A stretch of DNA of 64,000 bases from Rhodococcus sp. ARC_M6 (GTDB lineage: Bacteria; Actinomycetota; Actinomycetes; Mycobacteriales; Mycobacteriaceae). Of the stretch, positions 25,471-34,987 are shown one piece after another. The notes beneath the pieces were generated by a model that was not told the origin of the DNA, did not search any database, and saw only the letters and a list, made by a program, of their open reading frames with translations. The translations under genes were made by a program, and so were the position numbers. The stretch lies in the NCBI RefSeq assembly GCF_022810305.1, contig NZ_JALGQH010000014.1, forward strand, positions 1 through 64,000, in the 5' to 3' direction. How positions within the stretch are numbered: position 1 is the stretch's first letter; each line of letters begins with the position of its first letter.

Positions 25471-26810
25471 AGCGTCGGCGCTTCTCATTGCGAATCCGCG
25501 TCGCAGCCGCCGCAGCCCTGGGGGCGACGTTCATCGTTCTTGCACTGGGCGTGGTCGTTGCACTCGCGATCGCGCGAAACAACCTCGCGCAGTTGGATCG
25601 TCGACTCGAGACCGCGTCGACGGTTGTCGTGGCCAATGCCGCCACCGCAGGTCCGTTCCTCGGTGCTTTCGGCGATGCTGGTGCGTTCTCGGTGACCATC
25701 CGCAACGACACTGACGGCAAGGTCATGTCCAGTACCCCCACCAGGCTTCCGGCTCTGCCGGTGGGTTCGGAAACCGTCGAGGTTGACGGAACCATGTATC
25801 GCGCCTACACCGCCGAAGCCGATGGAATCAATGCTCTTGTCTCACTGGCAGTTCCCTACGCAGAGGCCCGCGACATCACTGTCGATCAGCAAAAGCAGGT
25901 GGCCTTGTTCGGGCTGGGCGCTGTAGGCGCGGCGGCCGCGCTGGGCTGGCTGTTCGGCGGACCGGCAGTGCGTCCACTCGTTGAATTGACACGCCGGATC
26001 GCCCGACGCGACCCTGACCTCGCCACCCAGGTCTCCGGCATTCGAGAAGCGGATGAGCTTGCGGCAGCCGCAGAATCGATGCTCAGGGACGTTGCCAGCG
26101 CACAGGCAGCCACGACGTCGGCTTTGGCCACGGCTCGAGATTTCGCCTCGGCAGCAGCACACGAACTCCGAACGCCGTTGACTGCCATGCGCACTGACAT
26201 CGAAGTGCTGTCCATCCACGATCTGGATCAGTCGCAAAGACACGAAATTCTGGTCGATCTCGCGCGCGCCCAAGGACGAGTGGAATCGACATTGCGCGAC
26301 CTCGAGCGGCTAGCCAAGGGCGAGTTGTCCACTGCCGAGGACTTCAAGGACACCGATCTGATCGAAGTGTGTGACATCGCCGCCGATGAAGCGCAACGCC
26401 TCCATCCGCATCTACGGGTGAGCGTCGAAACCACCGATTCGCCTCTTCCCTACCGCATTCACGCACTACCGGGCGGCATCCGGTTGATCCTCGACAATGC
26501 CATCACCAATGCCGTGCGGCACGGCGGCGCCACCGAAGTGCGGATCACCCTGGGATGCCGCCCCGGCCCGCCCGCGACATTCACCATCACCATCGACGAC
26601 AACGGGTCCGGCATTCCCGAAGGCGAGCGCGAGGCCGTGTTCGAGCGGTTCACCCGCGGCTCGACTGCCGGTAAATCCGGCTCAGGGCTGGGGTTGGCCC
26701 TGGTCGCTCAGCAAGCATCACTCCACGGCGGCAGCACCTCACTTCACGCCAGCCCGTTGGGCGGAGCACGTCTATTTGTCGAACTCCGAGACACGCCTCG
26801 GCAGAACTGA
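25467..26810 (+). CDS. prrB: Sensor histidine kinase PrrB
   Basis: 447 residues. Two transmembrane helices (about 11-33 and 145-167) flank a ~110-residue sensor domain; then HAMP ([19 protein letters not shown]), HisKA with phospho-His in [20 protein letters not shown], and HATPase_c with N box [23 protein letters not shown], and [16 protein letters not shown]. Matches mycobacterial PrrB (Rv0902c, recalled). GTG start at 25467 overlaps the prrA stop; the longer open frame upstream lies inside prrA and is not coding. Confidence 0.9.
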   Translation: MKRRRFSLRIRVAAAAALGATFIVLALGVVVALAIARNNLAQLDRRLETASTVVVANAATAGPFLGAFGDAGAFSVTIRNDTDGKVMSSTPTRLPALPVGSETVEVDGTMYRAYTAEADGINALVSLAVPYAEARDITVDQQKQVALFGLGAVGAAAALGWLFGGPAVRPLVELTRRIARRDPDLATQVSGIREADELAAAAESMLRDVASAQAATTSALATARDFASAAAHELRTPLTAMRTDIEVLSIHDLDQSQRHEILVDLARAQGRVESTLRDLERLAKGELSTAEDFKDTDLIEVCDIAADEAQRLHPHLRVSVETTDSPLPYRIHALPGGIRLILDNAITNAVRHGGATEVRITLGCRPGPPATFTITIDDNGSGIPEGEREAVFERFTRGSTAGKSGSGLGLALVAQQASLHGGSTSLHASPLGGARLFVELRDTPRQN

Positions 26811-26844
26811 ATCAACGGCGGATTTCGAGCTCGACAACAGCTAC

Positions 26845-28635
26845 TCAGACGCTTGCAAAGGCATTCTCGGCGTCGTCAGGTTCGATGACGACATCTGCTA
26901 ATCCGTTCTTGATCATGTAGGAGATCAGTTTGCCGATCAGCGATCGTTGATCCTCCAGCGCCTTCACATCGGACGAATCGGGGTCCGAATACACCTTCAG
27001 TCGGCTTATCTCTGCCGACAAATCGTTCTCGGCATCAGCCATCAGATACCAGAGCCCTGGTTTGACCTGTATATCCAAGCTCGTGCAGGCGATCTGCTCC
27101 ATGAGGCCAATCGTAAGCCGGGTCGTATCGACCACCGAAACCTTTGCGCCGGCAGGAATCACAGCGGCCGCCGCAAGTGCTGCACCACCTCCGAACGCGA
27201 GACCACCCACCATCGCGATACCACCGACCATACCGCCCGGGCCGAACGCCGCCAGACCGCCTACGATCGCCGCCCCGCCGAAGGCTGCCGCTGGCGCCGC
27301 AGCAACCAATCCGATCGGTCCGAGTGCAATCAACCCGAGGCCTACTGTGGCTGTCAGAACTCGTCCCCACGGTTTCCCGCGTTTACCGACAACGGAAGCC
27401 TCAACGGTCTGCAACGCCTTGCCGATTTTTATGCCAGTTTTGGGCTGAAAGCCCATCTCGACAGCTATATCAGCTAATGCGTCAATTTGGGCGCTCCCGA
27501 CCTCGATATCGTAGGGCTCGACGAGGTTGGTCAATGCCAAGGTCAGCAACGTCCGTACCGCCTCGGCAAAATCCCAGCGGTATGGCAACGGCGGAAGCTT
27601 TCCTGCCACAAGCGATTCAAGTTCCATCGACGGCGATCGGTTCTCGAGTTTCACCTTGTGCTGCCAATTGGCAGCAGCGTTGTCCTGGCTCACCCTCAGC
27701 GCGGCGGCGTACCTCTCGGCCACCTTCGGGTCCTTGATCCGACGGCGCACCGCATGCGCATAATGCAGCAGCAGAAGGGCATTCGCCTCGCCAATGGTCA
27801 TTTGAACTGCAAGTCCGTGGCCCACGATTCGGGTATCGATTGTCGGGTACAGAACGTCGGCAACCAAACCTGCAATCGCAGGGTGCGCCAAGTACGACTC
27901 CGAATCATGCTTGTGCGTGGAAACTTTGAAATCTCGGGCCGCAGGAAAGGCAGTAGAGAGCCCCCTCCCCGCCGTCACCGGGTCATTTGTTCCGAAGAAG
28001 TTCGACCAAGCGTCAACCCGTGTATACGGAAATCGATTCAGTAACCGGTCATTGTTGACAGCGAAGACCCGTGCACCCGCTGGACTGCCGATCGTGATGA
28101 ACCGCCGAACCCGGACACTTTTCGGTAGTCGTCCAAGGAGATCGATCCCAATGACACTGCCCAGACTATGCGCAATCAGGATAATCTCGCCCGATTTCGG
28201 CATGCAGCCGAGAATATGATGCAGAACTGCTCCCCGGAGATTTTCGTCGGAGACATAGCGTTTTACTTGTCCCAGCACTGCCGGCCCCAGTGCAACAGCG
28301 CCTTTCTGGATCGTCGTGAGCATCCCGTTGGGCAGTCGGCGGAGACCAAACGCCAAAACTGACGGATCCATCGCCATTTTCCGAAGAATGTCAGCCTGCC
28401 GGCGCTCGAACTGTAAGCGACTGGTCCCGTCGTCAGTCACCGTGTACGTGCTGGGCGGAAGTTTGGCACTCGCACCCTTGACCGACAACAAATGCGAATA
28501 CTTCGGTACGCACACGTCATCCCAGCCGACAGGCAAATGCCCCTCACCCACAAGACCCTCGTTCAATCCCTTGAGCCAGGAAGCATCCGGGTCGCCGGTA
28601 CCGACCCCATGCAAATACACAACCTTGACCGACAC
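26845..28635 (-). CDS. Alpha/beta-hydrolase-like protein with glycine-rich hydrophobic segment
   Basis: 596 residues, family not recognised. N-terminal third looks like an alpha/beta hydrolase: VVYLHGVG at residues 5-12, nucleophile elbow AHSLGS with Ser157, a plausible acid Asp218 in GTNDPV, and His243 or His251. Residues about 428-497 form a long Gly/Ala-rich hydrophobic stretch with repeated GG-x-A units, likely membrane-inserted. The rest is soluble helices. GTG start with GGAGG upstream. Located between prrB and ppk2, in a part of the window without recalled mycobacterial synteny. A membrane-acting lipase/esterase role is inference; the substrate is unknown. Confidence 0.75.
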   Translation of the reverse strand: MSVKVVYLHGVGTGDPDASWLKGLNEGLVGEGHLPVGWDDVCVPKYSHLLSVKGASAKLPPSTYTVTDDGTSRLQFERRQADILRKMAMDPSVLAFGLRRLPNGMLTTIQKGAVALGPAVLGQVKRYVSDENLRGAVLHHILGCMPKSGEIILIAHSLGSVIGIDLLGRLPKSVRVRRFITIGSPAGARVFAVNNDRLLNRFPYTRVDAWSNFFGTNDPVTAGRGLSTAFPAARDFKVSTHKHDSESYLAHPAIAGLVADVLYPTIDTRIVGHGLAVQMTIGEANALLLLHYAHAVRRRIKDPKVAERYAAALRVSQDNAAANWQHKVKLENRSPSMELESLVAGKLPPLPYRWDFAEAVRTLLTLALTNLVEPYDIEVGSAQIDALADIAVEMGFQPKTGIKIGKALQTVEASVVGKRGKPWGRVLTATVGLGLIALGPIGLVAAAPAAAFGGAAIVGGLAAFGPGGMVGGIAMVGGLAFGGGAALAAAAVIPAGAKVSVVDTTRLTIGLMEQIACTSLDIQVKPGLWYLMADAENDLSAEISRLKVYSDPDSSDVKALEDQRSLIGKLISYMIKNGLADVVIEPDDAENAFASV

Positions 28636-28733
28636 GTCGCCTCCGTCACATCACAGCCGAAGTGGCCCCCTACGAATGCGAGTCACAATACAAGGGCATA
28701 CAGACAAAAGGCCGGATACCGGCAACCCTCCTG

Positions 28734-29699
28734 CTAAATGCTCGGCAACACCACGTTGACGTGCTCGCCCTCTTCGAAGATTGCGGAGGCCGGTCCCACG
28801 ATCAAGGGATCCGGGGTTCCCACAAGCTTGTGATCCTTGTTGGGGTATTCGAAACTGGCGAGCACATGACGCATCGCTTCGAGTCGCGCCCGCTTCTTGT
28901 CATTGCTCTTGATCACGGTCCACGGAGCGTCGCCCGTATCCGTGTAGAAGAACATCGCTTCCTTGGCCTGGGTGTAGTCGTCCCACTTGTCAAGGGAGGC
29001 AAGGTCTGTGGGTGACAGCTTCCACTGACGCACCGGATCGGTTCGGCGAGCGGCAAATCGTGCCAACTGCTCTTCTCGACTGACCGAGAACCACAATTTG
29101 TGCAGATGAATCCCGGAGTTGACGAGCATGCGTTCGAATTCCGGTGCCTCACGCATGAATTCGAGATACTGGGTCGGGGTGCAATATCCCATCACACGCT
29201 CGACGCCGGCGCGGTTGTACCAAGACCGGTCCATCAGGACGATCTCGCCACCACTGGGCAGGTGCGCGACGTACCGCTGGAAATACCACTGCGTTCGCTC
29301 GATGTCCGTCGGCTTCTCGAGGGCGACGACGCGAGCCCCGCGAGGGTTGAGATGCTCGGTGAAACGCTTGATCGAGCCACCCTTGCCGGCCGCATCGCGG
29401 CCTTCGAAGATGATCAGAACTTTCTGACCGGTGTCCTTGACCCACAGTTGCAGCTTGAGTAGTTCGATCTGGAGCCGGCGCTTCTTCCGCTCGTACTCAC
29501 GGCGCGACATCTTCTTCTCGTACGGATAGCCCTGCCTCCAGGCATCCGCGAATTCAGCAGATTCCAGCCCGCCAAGTTTTGCCGTCAGACTCGCGATCTC
29601 GTCGATCTCCTGCGCGTAGTCCTCGGTCACGGAAATCCTGGCTGCGGCAACTGGCAGGTCGGGAACCCGTCCGTCCACACCATTCGACTCTGGACTCAT
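28734..29699 (-). CDS. ppk2: Polyphosphate kinase 2 (PPK2 family)
   Basis: 321 residues. Walker A FEGRDAAGKGGSIKRF, lid-type Arg residues in GARVVALEKPTD, Walker B-like VLMDRSWYNRAGVE, and the terminal YDD-like segment KWDDYTQAKE. Single PPK2 domain (class I), which uses polyphosphate to make GTP/ATP from nucleoside diphosphate, or the reverse. An N-terminal ~50-residue extension precedes the domain. ATG at 29699. No ppx or pstS gene nearby. Confidence 0.92.
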   Translation of the reverse strand: MSPESNGVDGRVPDLPVAAARISVTEDYAQEIDEIASLTAKLGGLESAEFADAWRQGYPYEKKMSRREYERKKRRLQIELLKLQLWVKDTGQKVLIIFEGRDAAGKGGSIKRFTEHLNPRGARVVALEKPTDIERTQWYFQRYVAHLPSGGEIVLMDRSWYNRAGVERVMGYCTPTQYLEFMREAPEFERMLVNSGIHLHKLWFSVSREEQLARFAARRTDPVRQWKLSPTDLASLDKWDDYTQAKEAMFFYTDTGDAPWTVIKSNDKKRARLEAMRHVLASFEYPNKDHKLVGTPDPLIVGPASAIFEEGEHVNVVLPSI

Positions 29700-29900
29700 G
29701 AAATGTGCGCTCCTTACCGTCGAGCATCCGGAAAGTGAATTTTACGCGCTCCTGCCCCGCCACGTAGGATCTCTGCGGCAATTGCCATCACGCACGTAAC
29801 GACACGTCCTTGCATCGCAGCGCACCGATGCACGCACGGTACTTTGATTCGAGGTAGCCACGACGGCTGCCGCTCAAGCACGAGAGAGTTCTGAAAACAT

Positions 29901-32333
29901 ATGCGCGTTGACGGACGGGACATCCCGGTAACGGGAAGCCTGCTGCCGCCGCTGCAACGCAGAACCAGCGACATCATGCGTGTGGCCGTCGCTGCTGTAC
30001 TCATGGGCGGTGTGATCGCCGGTTCATTGATTACACGCAGCCAGTGGGACGCTCTCGAAACATCGGTGTCGAACATCGTCGGTGTTCTCTCCCCCAGCCT
30101 GTCGGACACGGTCTATCTTCTGTACGGCATCGCGATCCTGGCTCTGCCGTTCGCAATTCTCATCGGACTGATCGTGGGCCGACGATGGAAACTGCTCGCG
30201 GGATACGCCGCCGCCGGACTGATCGCGCTCGTCGCGCTGTCCATCACCGGAACCGGTATTTCGGCACCCAAATGGCACCTCGACGTGCCGGATCGACTCG
30301 ACGCCACCTTCCTCTCACAGTTCCTCGACGACCCTCGCTGGATCGCGATGCTGGCCGCTGTTCTGACCGTATCCGGTCCGTGGCTGCCCAAGAAGTGGCG
30401 TCGTGCCTGGTGGACCTTGCTCTTGCTGTTCGCCCCGATCCACCTTGTGGTCAGTGCGATCGTGCCGGCAAGGTCGATGCTCGGACTGTCCGTCGGTTAC
30501 CTCATCGGTGCCGTGATCGTGCTCGTCGTCGGCACTCCGGGCCTCGAGGTTCCCTTGGATTCCGCGGTCCGGGTGCTGTTGAAACGTGGCTTCCGTGTCA
30601 CGGCTTTCCGTGTGGTCAGTCCGTCGGGCATCGGCCCTCTCGTCCTGTCCGCGGCGATCGATCAATCCCCGGACGGCGAACTGTGCGACGCGTTGACCGT
30701 CGAACTGTTCGGACAGAATCAGCGCAGCAGCGGTGCGATCCGCCAGACCTTCCGCTGGATCTCGTTCCGCAATCGTGAAACTCCCCCGCCCTACGGATCT
30801 CTGCGCCGCGCCGTCGAGCATCGCGCGTTGATGGGGATCGCCTTTGCCGACATCGGGCTCGCCAGTTCCAAAGCCGTCGCGATCTCGGTACTCGATCGCG
30901 GCTGGCAGATGTACGCACGTCCCTCGCCGCGCGGAATCCCCCTCTCCGTCGCAGCCCAGGAGCAGAAGACCGAGGACCTCGACGCCGAAGGTGAGTCCTC
31001 GAAACTTATCGACGCACTGTGGCAGACACTGCACACCGCCCACGTCCATCAGATGGCCCACGGCGACCTCCGCGCATCCGAGATCCACGTCGACGGCGGA
31101 ACGGTCCTGTTCGGCGGGTACGCGTACTCCGAGTTCGGCGCCACCGAAGTGCAGATGCAGTCGGACAACGCACAACTTCTCCTGACGACTGCATCACTTT
31201 TCGGCGTCGACCAAGCAGTGGAGACCGCCATCCGAATTCAAGGCGCAGAAACCATTCTCGGGGCCAGCGGCCGGTTGACCACCGCGGCGATGCCGAACCG
31301 GATCCGCCGGGGAATCCCTGACTCCACCCCGCTGATGACCGAGATCCGCGACGAGGTCGGCGCCAAGAACGGCATCGAGAAAATCGCCCCCGCGCAGGTC
31401 ACCCGATTCAGCCGCAATCAGATCATCCAGTTGGTGCTGCTCATCGGATTGGTCTACGTCGCGTACCCGTTCCTCAGCCAGGTACCGGCCTTCATCACCG
31501 AACTCAACACCGCAAACTGGTGGTGGGCACTCCTCGGCCTTGCCGTCTCGGCACTGACCTACGTCGGCGCCGCAGCGGCCCTCTGGGCCTGCGCATCATC
31601 CATGGTCAGCTACCGACACCTCCTGATCATGCAGGTAGCCAACACATTTGCGGCGACGACGACCCCCGCCGGCGTCGGCGGCTTGGCACTCAGTGTCCGC
31701 TTCCTGCAAAAGGGCGGACTGGGCACCGTCCGAGCCACCGCAGCGGTTGCCCTGCAACAAACCGTTCAGGTAGTCACCCACGTCGGTCTACTCATCTTCT
31801 TCTCGATCGTTGCCGGCCGAGACACCAATCTCTCGCACTTCATTCCGGGTTCGACAGTGCTCTACCTCATTGGCGGCATCGCACTGGGAATCCTGGGCGC
31901 CTTCATGTTCATCCCCAAACTCCGGCGGTGGCTCAACAACGATCTGAGGCCGCAGGTCACCGAAGTCCTCGGAGAGCTGAGCCAGTTGGCGCGCAATCCC
32001 ACTCGCTTCCTCATCATCGTCGGCGGAAGTGCCGCAACAACTCTCGGCGCAGCCCTCGCATTGTGGGCAAGCGTCGAAGCATTCGGCGGCGGAACAACGT
32101 TCATTACCGTCACCATCGTGACCATGATCGGCGGAACTCTCGCTTCGGCCGCTCCGACGCCCGGTGGTGTCGGAGCCGTCGAGGCCGCCCTCATCGGCGG
32201 ACTGACGGCATTCGGCCTCCCGCCGAGCATCGCTGTCCCGTCGGTCCTGCTCTACCGCGTACTGACGTGCTGGCTGCCCGTCTTCTGCGGCTGGCCGACC
32301 CTGCGGTGGCTACAGAAAAACGACATGGTGTGA
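29901..32333 (+). CDS. Large membrane protein: kinase-like domain fused to MprF/LPG-synthase-type flippase domain
   Basis: 810 residues. Residues about 25-215 carry five to six transmembrane helices; 215-450 form a cytoplasmic region with a degenerate kinase-like loop (HGDLRASEIHV, His387-Asp389, and VLFGGY in place of DFG); residues about 480-805 form the PF03706-type (lysylphosphatidylglycerol synthase TM / AglD) domain with FAATTTPAGVGGLALSVRFL and SAAPTPGGVGAVEAAL. Such proteins occur in mycolata and are thought to act in glycolipid or polyprenyl-linked envelope traffic; the kinase-like region lacks a clear Walker or Lys/Glu pair and may be inactive. Family recognition moderate; function inferred. 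Confidence 0.8.
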   Translation: MRVDGRDIPVTGSLLPPLQRRTSDIMRVAVAAVLMGGVIAGSLITRSQWDALETSVSNIVGVLSPSLSDTVYLLYGIAILALPFAILIGLIVGRRWKLLAGYAAAGLIALVALSITGTGISAPKWHLDVPDRLDATFLSQFLDDPRWIAMLAAVLTVSGPWLPKKWRRAWWTLLLLFAPIHLVVSAIVPARSMLGLSVGYLIGAVIVLVVGTPGLEVPLDSAVRVLLKRGFRVTAFRVVSPSGIGPLVLSAAIDQSPDGELCDALTVELFGQNQRSSGAIRQTFRWISFRNRETPPPYGSLRRAVEHRALMGIAFADIGLASSKAVAISVLDRGWQMYARPSPRGIPLSVAAQEQKTEDLDAEGESSKLIDALWQTLHTAHVHQMAHGDLRASEIHVDGGTVLFGGYAYSEFGATEVQMQSDNAQLLLTTASLFGVDQAVETAIRIQGAETILGASGRLTTAAMPNRIRRGIPDSTPLMTEIRDEVGAKNGIEKIAPAQVTRFSRNQIIQLVLLIGLVYVAYPFLSQVPAFITELNTANWWWALLGLAVSALTYVGAAAALWACASSMVSYRHLLIMQVANTFAATTTPAGVGGLALSVRFLQKGGLGTVRATAAVALQQTVQVVTHVGLLIFFSIVAGRDTNLSHFIPGSTVLYLIGGIALGILGAFMFIPKLRRWLNNDLRPQVTEVLGELSQLARNPTRFLIIVGGSAATTLGAALALWASVEAFGGGTTFITVTIVTMIGGTLASAAPTPGGVGAVEAALIGGLTAFGLPPSIAVPSVLLYRVLTCWLPVFCGWPTLRWLQKNDMV

Positions 32334-32343
32334 TGTCGAAAAC

Positions 32344-32402
32344 CCGTCTGTGACGGATACTTTCCAGCCTGGGGTTGCAACCGTTCGGCAATTCGGACGG
32401 TT
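32344..32402 (+). terminator. Hairpins after the 810-residue membrane protein gene
   Basis: A small stem CCGTC-TGT-GACGG (32344-32356) and a second stem AACCGT / ACGGTT (32379-32384 with 32397-32402) followed by TTCGTGTTGTT. The latter resembles a rho-independent terminator. Confidence 0.6.
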
Positions 32403-32645
32403 TCGTGTTGTTCAGTGCAGTTCCAGATAGTTGACAGTCAAGGATCAAGCAGCACGGAACGGCCAGAATGTGTCGGACAGTACTGGCTCGGATCCGTGCG
32501 GCGACGCGTCAGAGAGTGCCGACCACGGCAATCCGGATCGGGTGCGAATGCGCCGCATCGTTCGTGTCGGTACGACGTTGTATTTTGTCGGTTGTCGGGC
32601 GATGACCGGCAACAGCACTGACTCTGGGGGGGAGTTGATGATCGG
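32403..32645. other. Region upstream of the TnpB gene, possible element left end
   Basis: About 240 bases with no recognised gene or tnpA. It contains GGGGGGGAG (32625-32633) as a ribosome-binding site. The left end of the IS element probably lies here, but I could not fix a boundary or a terminal repeat by eye. Confidence 0.4.
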
Positions 32646-34325
32646 ATGCCGGACACAACATTTGATGCGGCACCAGCTGCGGAAATCGTCGACCCACCGT
32701 CGGATCGAACGGTGATCCGGGCGTTCGTGTACGTCCTCGATCCCACCCCCGCCCAGACCAAGATGTTGCGCTCGCACTGCGGGGCGCAGCGGTACGCCTA
32801 CAACTGGGCACTCGATCAGGTGAAAGCGAACCTCGATCAGCGGACCGCCGAACGCTCGTACGACATCCCCGATTCGGAGTTGACACCGCCGGTGTCGTGG
32901 TCGGCGCACAGCCTGCGCAAACAGTGGAACACCGTCAAGAACACGGTCGCGGTGAATCGTGAGACGGGTGTGCCGTGGTGGCCGGAGAATTCGAAAGAGT
33001 CCTACAGCAGCGGCATCGCGAACTGCGCCACAGCGTTGTCGAACTGGAAGGATGCTCGGACCGGGAAACGTCAAGGAACGATGGGCTTCCCGAGGTTCAA
33101 GAGAATGCAGGCTGCGCTCTCGTGCCGATTCACCACCGGCGCTTTCGGATTTGCCACCACTCGTGGGGATCGTCGCCATGTCCAGTTGCCTCGGATCGGG
33201 GTCGTCAAGACTGCGGAATCGACCCGCAAACTTGCCCGCAAAACCGCAGCGGGAACAGCCAGGATTCGGTCGGCTACCGTCGTCACCGGCAGCGCCACCG
33301 GCACCCGGCGCGGCACGTCGGTCGTCGGCGTCGATGTCGGCGTCAAGCACCTCGCGGTTCTCTCCACCGGGGAGATGATCGAGACCCCGAAACATGCACG
33401 CAAACAAGCGAAAACACTACGTCGCCTGCAACGCCAAGCATCCCGGCGTGTCGGTCCGGATCGCCGCACCAACCAACAACCCTCCCGGCGGTGACAGGAC
33501 ACCCAGGTCAAGGTGCGGCGCGTACATGCCAGCATCACCAACAGTCGCCGGGACTACCGCCACAAACTCACCACCCGACTGGTGAACGAGTTCGACACCG
33601 TCGTCGTAGAAGACTTGAGTGTCGCCGCAATGACAAGGTCGGGTGGCGTCTACACGAAGGGGTTGAATCGGGCGTTGCATGATGCCGCGTTCGGCGAGAT
33701 CCGGCGGCAGGTCGCCTACAAATCGGATTGGGCGGGGACCGGTCTGGTGGTGGCGGATCGGTGGTTTCCGTCGAGTAAGACCTGCTCGAAGTGTTCGGTA
33801 GTGAAAGCCAAACTGCCGTTGAAGGTTCGGGTGTTCGTCTGCGATGTGTGCGGTTTCCGCAGCGATCGTGATCACAACGCTGCTCTGAACCTTGCTGCTC
33901 TCGCAGCACGTGTTGAGGATGGCACGTCTTCGGCGAGTTGCGGACGAGACGGTAAAGATGCCCGACGGAAACCAAACGTAAGACCTGCCACCGCGCGGGC
34001 GGACGGTACTGCCGCGGGAACACCACATGGTGGTGAACGTGGCCGGGGCAATCCGGTCGCTCGTGGCGAGTGCATTAAACAACACTCAAATGAACGGGAT
34101 CAGGAAAGACCGCCGGAGCCTGAACGCCACCTGATCCGTCGAGACGTCACGCCGTTCCACGGGATCGATGCACCAACTGTTCGATGCCGTCGAGAAGCAA
34201 GCCGAGCGAGAAGTCGAAGTCGATGTCTTCGGATTCTTCGGCAGCAGGCTCGTCTTCGAGCCCACCTTCTGCTATCACAGCACTCAGGTGGGGGAAATCT
34301 TCACGATTTACGACACGTGCAATGA
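32646..34325 (+). pseudogene. tnpB: Solo TnpB (IS200/IS605-type RNA-guided nuclease) interrupted by in-frame TGA
   Basis: One continuous reading frame apart from a TGA at 33492-33494. Before it: N-terminal OrfB helix-turn-helix domain (VIRAFVYVLDPTPAQTKML, AQRYAYNWALDQ) and first RuvC Asp in VVGVDVGVKHLAVLSTGE. After it: HKLTTRLVNEFDTVVVEDLSV with the catalytic Glu, VADRWFPSSKTCSKC and VCDVCGFRSDRDHNAALNL with zinc-finger cysteines and last Asp. The D-E-D triad is intact. The TGA follows PSRR, where relatives usually have Trp or Tyr. True start may be GTG 32712. No tnpA. The frame runs on 179 bases into the convergent TetR gene; the family C-terminus probably ended near 34090. Confidence 0.85.
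33940..34140 (+). ncRNA. Possible guide (omega/reRNA) region at 3' end of TnpB element
   Basis: In IS200/605 elements the guide RNA overlaps the 3' end of tnpB and runs to the right end. Here the low-similarity C-terminal tail, and a stretch with CTCAAATGAACGGGAT typical of such 3' ends, lie at this position. Position is inferred by analogy; no boundary is proven. Confidence 0.3.
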
Positions 34326-34893
34326 CAGCCTGGTACGCCGCTTCGTCAGCAACAGTTTGTGCGGCCAGATCTACGACGAAACGAGCACGGCCGATCACGA
34401 ACAGCGAGACATTGGTGATCACTTGAAACTTCGACGCCGCAGTCAGTTCCACGCCCGCCAAGGCGCCCAATCCAGCGTCCAACCAGGCCATGTTGTTGGG
34501 TCCGGTCGGCGGAGCAGTGATCGGTAACTTGAGCCACCACGGCCGACTGACCATCATTGCGTATTCCTGATTTGCCCACGCTTCCAACTGAACTCGCCAC
34601 GACGCATCCTTGGGAAGTACTGGCGGAGGTCCGACTACTCGATCCGAAATCAGTTCGAGCAGTTCGTCTTTGCTCGACACGTATCGATAGAGCGACATCG
34701 TGGTAAATCCGAGCGATTTGGCGACCCTGCCCATCGACAGGGCTGTAACGCCCTCGGCATCAGCAAGTTCGATCGCAGTGTCGAGAATTTGTTCGAGACT
34801 GAGACCGCGTTTGGGACCGCGTGTGCCCGGCTGATCCAGACCCCAGGCCAACTCCACAACTTTCGGTAACGCGCCGTCGTCGCCGGTGTCCAT
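34147..34893 (-). CDS. TetR-family regulator (TetR_C_1/33-like) of ABC exporter
   Basis: 248 residues. An N-terminal extension of ~25 residues precedes the HTH SMGRVAKSLGFTTMSLYRYVSSKDELLELI. The long C-terminal domain (WRVQLEAWANQEYAMMVSRP, then WLDAGLGALAG) is the class seen in TetR regulators of drug exporters. Divergent from the DrrA/DrrB-type transporter; a large palindrome lies between. ATG at 34893 chosen; 34923 also in frame. Its 3' end abuts the TnpB element. Confidence 0.87.
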   Translation of the reverse strand: MDTGDDGALPKVVELAWGLDQPGTRGPKRGLSLEQILDTAIELADAEGVTALSMGRVAKSLGFTTMSLYRYVSSKDELLELISDRVVGPPPVLPKDASWRVQLEAWANQEYAMMVSRPWWLKLPITAPPTGPNNMAWLDAGLGALAGVELTAASKFQVITNVSLFVIGRARFVVDLAAQTVADEAAYQAVIARVVNREDFPHLSAVIAEGGLEDEPAAEESEDIDFDFSLGLLLDGIEQLVHRSRGTA

Positions 34894-34927
34894 ACAGTCC
34901 CATCTCTTCGCTCTTGCCATCATCCTA

Positions 34928-34971
34928 GAACTGTGTACGCTATAAACACGAGTTTATGGCGTACACAGTTC
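34928..34971. promoter_or_regulatory. Large palindromic operator between tetR and ABC exporter genes
   Basis: 13-bp perfect arms GAACTGTGTACGC (34928-34940) and GCGTACACAGTTC (34959-34971); after one mismatch the inner ATAAAC/GTTTAT also pairs. The AT-rich centre could hold -10 boxes for both directions. Very strong candidate binding site for the adjacent TetR protein. Confidence 0.8.
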
Positions 34972-34987
34972 CCTATCGGAGGTTCCG

